Source: Ischnura elegans
Taxonomy: Eukaryota > Arthropoda > Insecta > Odonata > Coenagrionidae
Assembly (NCBI RefSeq): GCF_921293095.1
Contig: NC_060248.1
Location: forward strand, 130,770,972 to 130,834,971
DNA length: 64,000 nucleotides
Reading direction: 5' to 3'
Both the position numbers and the translations under genes were made by a program. Under the pieces are notes generated by a model. The model made no database searches. It was not told the origin of the DNA and worked only from the letters and a program-made list of their open reading frames with translations. This document shows, piece by piece, positions 57,462-64,000 of this stretch (position 1 is its first letter; every line of letters starts with the position of its first letter).

Positions 57462-57643
57462 AAAATGAAAAGGAGACTTCGTTCATTTCCACTAATTTAT
57501 TTTGTCCGTACGACATGTTTCGAACTACAGAGGTCATTATCAATAAATAATAAGTAAGGACTTGATAATGACCTCTATGGTTCGAAACATGTCGTACGGA
57601 CAAAATAAATTAGAGGAAATGAACGAAGTCTCCTTTTCATTTT
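57462..57643. repeat. 82-bp inverted repeat (hairpin)
   Basis: Arms 57462-57543 and 57562-57643 pair at 79 of 82 positions around an 18-nt loop. The right arm carries CTTGATAATGACC, GGTTCGAAACATGTCGT and AAATAAATTAGAGGAAAT, the same order of words as the neighbouring hairpin at 57301. Confidence 0.95.
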
Positions 57644-57679
57644 CGAGTTTTACCTTCCGCATAGTCAAGCCTAATACAA

Positions 57680-57965
57680 TTGAACGGATAAAAACTTGGT
57701 TGCAATTCGCCCTAAGGAGCAGCGAAAATCGAGGCTCAACGGGCCGCAGGACTGGTGGCTCCTCTGGTGGTGGTAGTCCGCCGTCGCTCATGTTGGTGTT
57801 CTGCCACCCGCACATCCGTCGTTTGGTGGGTCTGTTGAGGAAAGGGGATGGAGAGGGGGTAGGTGGGCGAGGCGGAAGGGAGGGCTGGATATCCGCGCAG
57901 CAATCGGCAATCGAGGGAACAATGGCCGAAAGTATTCGCCGAAACGGAAGTCGGGACTCATCGCG
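57680..57965. other. GC-rich stretch
   Basis: A GC-rich stretch read through by a plus-strand frame that starts inside the hairpin arm; no gene feature is seen. Confidence 0.4.
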
Positions 57966-58039
57966 TGCTCCCTTTTAGTATTTCATTTCGCCGCGAGAAG
58001 GAAAGATGGCGAGCCGCGCAGCTGCCAAATGCCCTCTGC

Positions 58040-58345
58040 TAATGCAAATGAATTCCTGCCCAATGAATACTCTTACTCTCGCGGCCATTGGAAATCTAGA
58101 TGCTCTTCGGCCTCACCAAGCAAGCAAGCGCCTTCACATTCAACCGCCCGCTGCCTGCCATATCCAGATGGGCTCCCATCTTCCTCATGTCCTTCTTTAC
58201 TTCGTCGTTTCACCGCATTCTCGGTCTTCTTGCCGGTCTTAAACCTTCTGGTTTCCCTATTAGTTTGTTTTATCATTGTCTCGTCACTTCGTCTTTGAAC
58301 GTGGCCCAGCCACCTTAATCTTATACTTCTGATAATTCCTACATT
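58040..58345 (-). mobile_element. RTE-like LINE fragment
   Basis: The minus-strand frame reads IIRSIRLRWLGHVQRRSDET, then RETRRFKTGKKTENAVKRRS. LRWLGHVQRM-type sequence followed by basic residues is the closing block of RTE-related ORFs. It is truncated and decayed. Confidence 0.6.
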
Positions 58346-58387
58346 CAAAATTCGCTAACTCTTGATTAAATTTGTGGTATTCCATTA

Positions 58388-58605
58388 TAAGTTTTCCTGG
58401 ATATCACACAATTACATATAGCACTTCTTTTTTGCACTTTTCCCCCCTATTCTGGCGTCCGTTTTAAAATTCATCAAGTAACTAGGTAACAACAGTAAGA
58501 TAAATTATAATTTGCGCCTGAAGATGATGATAATTCATTGAAACCCGGGTCGCGCTCTGTAAAAAAGAAGTGGTATAAGTAATTGTGTGATATCCAGGAA
58601 AACTT
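58388..58605. mobile_element. Foldback element, 45-bp arms enclosing a CTGAAGA...GAAA module
   Basis: Arms 58388-58432 and 58561-58605 pair at 43 of 45 positions (AAGTTTTCCTGGATATCACA...). The 128-bp interior contains CTGAAGA (58518-58524), an ATGA-loop-TCAT stem, GAAA (58540-58543), palindrome CCCGGG and TC. Its left flank (58342-58405) is repeated at 32318-32383. Confidence 0.85.
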
Positions 58606-59166
58606 GAGTCCCACATTGTTTCTTTATACAATTCCATCAATTCTTTTTTTCTTATTCCTCCATATTTCTCCTTCTTTAACGAGACGGAATATTCCTAGAA
58701 TTTTTTTTCCCAATTTTCCAGCTTCTTTGTGACTTTTTTTGCGAATGTCCACATTCCAAAACCCTCTGAAAATGCTAAAAAAAATAATTTTTTCTATCGC
58801 TATATACGGCATCTAATTGCTGAGGTTAAAAAGATAATTTCACGCCTTTCTTCTCTTCATGACTTTCCGAAGATGTAGGGATTGAAAGTAACTATACCCT
58901 TCCCCGTCTATCATTTCCATTATCAAGGTTGAACAGAAGACTTCAGTCGATCAAACATAAGCTGTATTCACTCTGTTAATATTTTTATACAAATTACGTT
59001 CGTAAGGAAACGAGGAAGAGTTTAAGGTGACGGGTAAATCTCTTGAAGTGAAGAAGGCAAACGAGGAGTAATGCGCCATCTTTTCGTCCGTTTCTCGAAA
59101 GAGGACAAGGCAATTCTCAAACAAGTCAGCAACTTGAAGCGATTGGTAATATAATACTATATACAC
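58606..59166. other. Intron 1, no gene recognised
   Basis: No exon, RNA or repeat end was recognised. Confidence 0.5.
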
Positions 59167-59396
59167 TCATCAGCAGGAATAAATTCCCTTTCCACCCGTC
59201 AGTCTGTCAGCGCCGAATTCCCTCTCATGTGACAGAGGGCATACACGTCGATGAATTCAGGCCGGTGTCCCATTGTTAATTTTTATTCAATTCTGCAATC
59301 AAGAAAGCTGTTTCATTGTTGCGCGACTAGGAGAAAATGTATTAATTTGGAGCTGATTGGCTGATGACAGGAAAGGGAATTTCTTCGTGCTGATGA
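59167..59396. mobile_element. 230-bp inverted-repeat element
   Basis: Ends TCATCAGCAGGAATAAATTC and, inverted, TCATCAGCACGAAGAAATTC, each continuing CCTTTCC: 27-bp arms with 3 mismatches. AT-rich flanks (TATACAC / TATATATG) prevent a firm target-duplication call. No ORF. Confidence 0.75.
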
Positions 59397-60868
59397 TATA
59401 TATGTCATTATATCAGGGCTTGAAACACAGGTTTTAAATGTTTTTCAATTGTTCCTGCTTTATATATATATCTTTTGCTGCTTGCAAAGCATATGTTACT
59501 CTCTAAGCAAAATAAAAAAATTACATAATTTAAATTAAAAAATTTGTTGAAAATGTTTCACAATCTTTCCTTTTTTCTACTCAAACAGTCATTTACCCAG
59601 ACAACGTTACATATGCGCCAATTTTAATTAATTCTTTCGTAAACTGGCTGGTTGTGGTGAGTTTTGTTCTCACCGGTACAGCAAAAGTATACGCGCCTTC
59701 GGCGCTGACAATTAGTGACCACTTGTTTGAGACATACTTTTTTCTCTTTCGCTAAACGATTTACAAGATGGCGTGTTACTCCGTGTTTGCCTTTCTCCCT
59801 ATTTATCAGTCTTGCCATCGGTCGGAGTGCTTGCGCACAATGCGCACAATCATTCACCGAGTTTTTCAGAGTTTCCCGATTGACATAAATTTACCGAAAA
59901 TCGCCGTGCGCATGCGCAGTGTGACATGCGCATTTTACGAAATATTCGCGAAAAAAATTGGGAAAAAATTGGCTGTGGGACACTGGCTTGATGAATGCAG
60001 AATTCACGATTATTACAGAAGAAGATCCTCGAGTCGGCCTCATGATGTGTTGTCGCCCACCGCACATTTAAATGGGTTTACAAAAGTCGCCACTCGCGTC
60101 GCTGACGGACAAATTGATCCGAGGTTCACGGGGAAATGAGTTATAATTAGGGGTGTTCACCGAAATTAACATTCATGATAATGTTATTTATCATATTCAT
60201 AACTTTTTAATGCTATCCCTCGAAATTACAAACATTACATCGCAAAATATTGGAAAAAAAGTGGATCGCATTGCATCTCATCACCGCGCCGCGGACAATT
60301 TTGAAAACCGATTAAAATGCGACCGTAGTGGCAACGGAAATCAGCCTCGTATGGGATGCATTTGGGCCTCCTCTCCACAGTCCCCTTGGCAGAATTCATG
60401 AGAAATAGATGAAAAAAAAAACCATTCGGGCTCCCGCTTTACCCCGTGGTATATCCTGCATCCATGGGTAGGTATCGTGCGGGTGGTGGCCGCAGAGGGG
60501 CGTTGTGTGTGTGTGTGCGTGCGGTGGTTGGCTGTCGGGAGAAGGAAATGCGGGCGGAATGGCAGCAGGTGTTGTGTGGGAAGTGAACTTCCCTCCCGCT
60601 GTTAGCCTCCACATCCACTCCTATCTCCACTCCGGATCGCCACTTCCCCTCTTTTCCACGGGAATATTCATGCTTCCGGCGCATAACAGTTATTAGCGCG
60701 AGATCACATCTAAACCCTCACGGCTGTGCGCACACTTGGCCGCGGAAATATTTTTGGCTTCCCGCGCGCGGTTCCTCAAGGGCCTCCCTTGCACCCAAGT
60801 CAAACTGAGTGATCAGTATAGTTCTCTCCATTGTTTTTCGGGTTGGCTGCGTCGAAGTTGATTTCAAA
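59397..60868. other. Intron 1, no gene recognised
   Basis: (TA)n runs at about 59461-59470. The mixed-composition stretch 60400-60800 contains a GT/TG run (60504-60520). No exon was recognised. Confidence 0.45.
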
Positions 60869-60955
60869 TGACGTTTCGTGTCCATGATATCTTCAGATCA
60901 GGTCTGAGTGCGGATAGACGTCGCCACATCTTCAGACCTGATCTGAAGATGTGAC
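60869..60955 (-). repeat. Short hairpin with CTGAAGA...GAAA module
   Basis: CATCTTCAGACCTGATCTGA AGATG (60928-60952) is a 10-bp-arm palindrome. The minus strand next to it carries CTGAAGA (60896-60890) and GAAA (60877-60874), followed by CGTC. Confidence 0.6.
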
Positions 60956-63361
60956 CAGTGGTAGTATTTAGACGAAGGAATATTTTGACACATTCGCGCC
61001 ACGTTTTTCAAACGGTTCACCTGGAAGAATTTGACTGTTGAATTATTTTCCATGTGGAATAGGGCATCTTTTATTTTGAGAAGTAAGTCGTGTGTTAGGA
61101 GTCGCGTGCAATTGCCAGCTCTAATGGCCTTAGGCGTATTCCGAAATTCATGCTCGAAGCGAATGACTCCTTCGCGATGGTTGAACTCGTCTCCTCAATT
61201 ATACTTCTTCACCAAATGACCAATGGGCGTTCTTCGTGGAATCGTTCCCGCGAACCCTCGCCCGTGTCAAATTCTTCCGGCAGTGTCTGCACGTGGAAGC
61301 AATGGAGGGAAGCACAGCCATTCGCTACGCCTATTTCAGTCACGGGAAGTTTACGGTGGACGAGAGAGTAAGTGGGGTAGCACACTCTGCAATTTCACGC
61401 GGGAGTAATTCGCCTTTTTAATTATAGCTCGTCCCCCACTCGGCAGTGGAGAAAACATAAAGACTCGCTCATTTATTTCGTGTTGTTATATTTATGGTCA
61501 CTCAACCAGGTTCATGTTTATCGGCATGAGAAACTTAGCATGGGAATTTTATAGACGGCAACAAGTACAGAAATAATACTTATAATGGAAACTATCTCGT
61601 AATGCCTTGGCATTTTTCATGTGATCTTACGTGTTTATGGTACTAATAACTATCTCATTTAGAATGTATTAGTAAAGCATTCTATAAGATCATTAGTCAT
61701 GTTGCTGAGAGAAATGCAGTTTAAATATTCTGCTGGGAGGACAAGAGATTTGATTGTCGAATTGAATTAGGAATAGAGAAAAAGTTTATGCCACTAGGGG
61801 TACTTTCTTATCAGTATTATTATGAAATTAATCTACTTAAATTCGTTCTCTAATTCCTGCTCCCTCGATTGCTTAAGTCCTTGTGGCCATCAAGACACAA
61901 AGCTATCCAAACCAATGAACGAAAGAGTTCCTTTATATCTATATAATTGAATTGTCTCATTTCAAAGCATAATAATAGATGATACCATTTTCATTCTATT
62001 ATGTTACTCCAACAGCGTGATCAGATCTGAAGGATTTCACAATGAAACGGAAAAAAGCCCCCCCCCCCCCTTAGAAAGTTTTGACATGTTTGCATGCCTG
62101 AAAATACACAGCGGGGAATTAGCGTAGCATTGGACGTCCCGTTCATTGATTGCCAACTATTAACATAATACGAGAAAAACTTTTGTATGGCTCACATAAG
62201 TTCTTTATTAACCGGGATAGGTTTCGACAGTTTATGTCATTTTTCAAGTTTATTTCATTTAAAGTTTCATTTACGAAAATTTCAAATTTCTATCATCGTA
62301 AGTTTTCGAATCCTTGGTTAGTAAAAAATGGAATTCTGTGGACCATACAAACATTTTTTGATATTTTTTTACCTGGTCCTATAATTCGAATGTCCTTAAA
62401 TTCGATTATCAGTTATTTTCGAGTATTGTAGCAAATTTTTAAGCACGTGCATCGAAAAACGTCATTTTATAATAGCGTCCACTTTTTTTCCCCGAGTTCA
62501 GTCCATTCTGTGCGTTGGTGCCTATAGATAATGTATCACCCTCTGCTGGTTGTCCTCGTTTTCCTCCATTCCTTGAGCACTTTGGCCTCTTTTGCACCCC
62601 GCGTCGTATATTTCGCCGGCACATCCTCGCTCCATCTCCAGCGAACGGGTTGCTGCCTCCCATCCCCACCCATCATCCCATTTGGGCACACCCTGCCTCC
62701 GTGGCCCTCCCTCCACTGGGAAGCCGCCACCCCCTGGAAAGTATGTATAATATTGTTGGCGTACCTTTACCACCTCCTTTATTGCCAACCTCGCATATAA
62801 TACCGCCAAAAATAAAATAAAAAAAGATGAGGAGACATTAGCACCGTCCTCATATAACTGACTTTTTTTTCCGCGTCCAAAGCGCTTCCTTCGTGGTCTC
62901 TAGCTTGTGGTGCGAGTGGTCTCCCACCGGTTGGGTCGGTTTGGGCCGTGCCGTCGTCGTAAAATACGAACGTGTATCGTATAAGCACGCTTATAGCGCT
63001 TCTTTTTTTTTAAAGCTGTGCGCAAACACGCGGGCCGGCGGCGTTGCCACGTCTCTCTCTCTCGCGGGGCCGTGAAGGGACGTGGGCGGTGGAAGTGACC
63101 TCGGGGAGTGAGTGCTATTCGTGAATCTGCTGCACTCCGCGAGTCACGGGCGAGTCGCGTCACGTCGCATCGCGTAGCTCGCCCATTTAAGTCAGTCACG
63201 GAAGGCGGCGTCATCGCTTGCCGAACGACCGCTCGGTAGCTGACAAATTGACACGCGCGTGTGCGACTCAGATGACGTGCGAAATACCCTCCTCCTTCCC
63301 TTGTAGATGAAGGAAACAGACTGCAGAGCATAGGGATAAGATGCCATTATTTCTTGGGACT
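60956..63361. other. Intron 1, no gene recognised
   Basis: No exon was recognised. A C run lies at about 62059-62070, and GC/CpG-rich stretches at 62500-62760 and 62880-63260. Frames there are compositional. Confidence 0.45.
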
Positions 63362-64000
63362 ACATCAACATAATACCCTGTGAGCCACCTCTAGGGTTTT
63401 TGGCAGGGGGTGACAAATCACTAACATGCAGCATGCAAGAGGACCGCCACATGCACACCGCACGGTCATAGAAATATTACGCATACTAGCCAAATATACA
63501 TACTTATTCATTAAAACTTGCTAATGGTTAGTAATTCCTAGAGCAAATACATGCAAGGTTAGAACTATGAAAAAAACGTGCAATGGGTGATCCTAGCGAA
63601 CGACGCCATTAATCCTATCAATTGAGACAACGTTGCTATCCTTAATATTACGAGGGAAGAATGACATTTTAAATCTCTCTGTTTTGCAGTCTATTTATTT
63701 TCTTTTATTCTCATGATCACGTCTTCTATAGTTCGATGGTAAACGAAGGATATGATTCACGTCGCCTGAGAAAATATCTTCTTCGAATTTCCTAAGTAAG
63801 TTAAGCCTATACTTCGATCTACGCTCCTGTAAAGATTCCCATCCTAACTCGTGTAACATACTTGATACGCTGTTTTTTTTTTGTCGTAACAACTCATCAC
63901 AAATCTGGCCGCCCTGCGCTGTACTCGATCGATTTCAGCTATTAGTCCTACTTAGTAAGGGTCCCATACGCTAGCAGCATATGTATAAGTGAGGCCTCAC
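63362..64000 (-). mobile_element. LINE family B copy 5, 3' end (runs off window)
   Basis: The tail (AATACCCTGTGAGCCACC, TTTTTGGCAGGGGGTGAC), the 3'UTR and the decayed C-terminal coding lie in minus orientation: SVSSMLHELGWESLQERRSK, YRLNLLRKFEEDIFSGDVNH, ILRLPSNYRRRDHENK (63892-63695). Upstream minus-strand sequence to 64000 keeps the family pattern (CGAGTACAGCGCAGGGCGGC, the QRRA codons) with frameshifts. It matches copy 1 at 646-1395. Confidence 0.88.

Overview
The window looks like nuclear DNA from an arthropod with a large, repeat-rich genome. Signs of this are a short nuclear tRNA-Ala with internal promoter boxes, GA-repeat-rich GC-rich promoter DNA, dozens of decayed non-LTR retrotransposon tails of types common in insects and arachnids, several families of short inverted-repeat DNA transposons, and an intron longer than 33 kb. 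The species cannot be fixed from sequence alone. There are no operons, CRISPR arrays or prokaryotic signals.

Only two host genes can be supported. One is tRNA-Ala(UGC) at 18125-18196. The other is the first coding exon (29622-30630, + strand) of a SWIM zinc-finger protein of the ZSWIM4/5/6 type. This exon ends in a consensus GTGAGT donor, follows a GC-rich promoter/5'UTR zone (about 27230-29621), and the rest of the window (30631-64000) is most simply its first intron. No second exon was recognised, so the SWIM domain must lie beyond the right edge.

Nearly everything else is mobile DNA. (1) Two related CR1/Jockey-like LINE families, here called A (best copy 13521-15291, reverse transcriptase with one in-frame TGA) and B (646-1395, 9253-11748, 13165-15415, 44880-45297, 63362-64000), share a distinctive 3' tail. 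(2) RTE-like LINE 3' ends lie at 1-290, 3290-3900, 7324-7768, 21186-21945 and 58040-58345. (3) Two or three tRNA-derived SINE families are present. (4) The inverted-repeat elements are a 0.65-kb TA-flanked MITE (4276, 45776, 56149, fragment 16698), a 0.26-kb TIR element (4089, 39194), hAT-like elements with 8-bp duplications (10206, 12699, 35190, 52811) and Harbinger-like elements with TWA duplications (36029, 40083, relative at 11749). (5) A set of long near-perfect hairpins lies at 33341, 47255, 57301, 57462 and 58388.

The elements are extensively nested: a LINE in a LINE, a hAT element in an unclassified 2.1-kb insertion in a LINE, and a MITE in a second MITE whose empty counterpart is also in this window. 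These nestings give a relative insertion history. The best candidate for something unusual is the hairpin set. Some members carry a CTGA.GA / GAAA-palindrome-TC module that resembles the core of the minimal hammerhead ribozymes reported from Penelope-like elements; that reading is inference.
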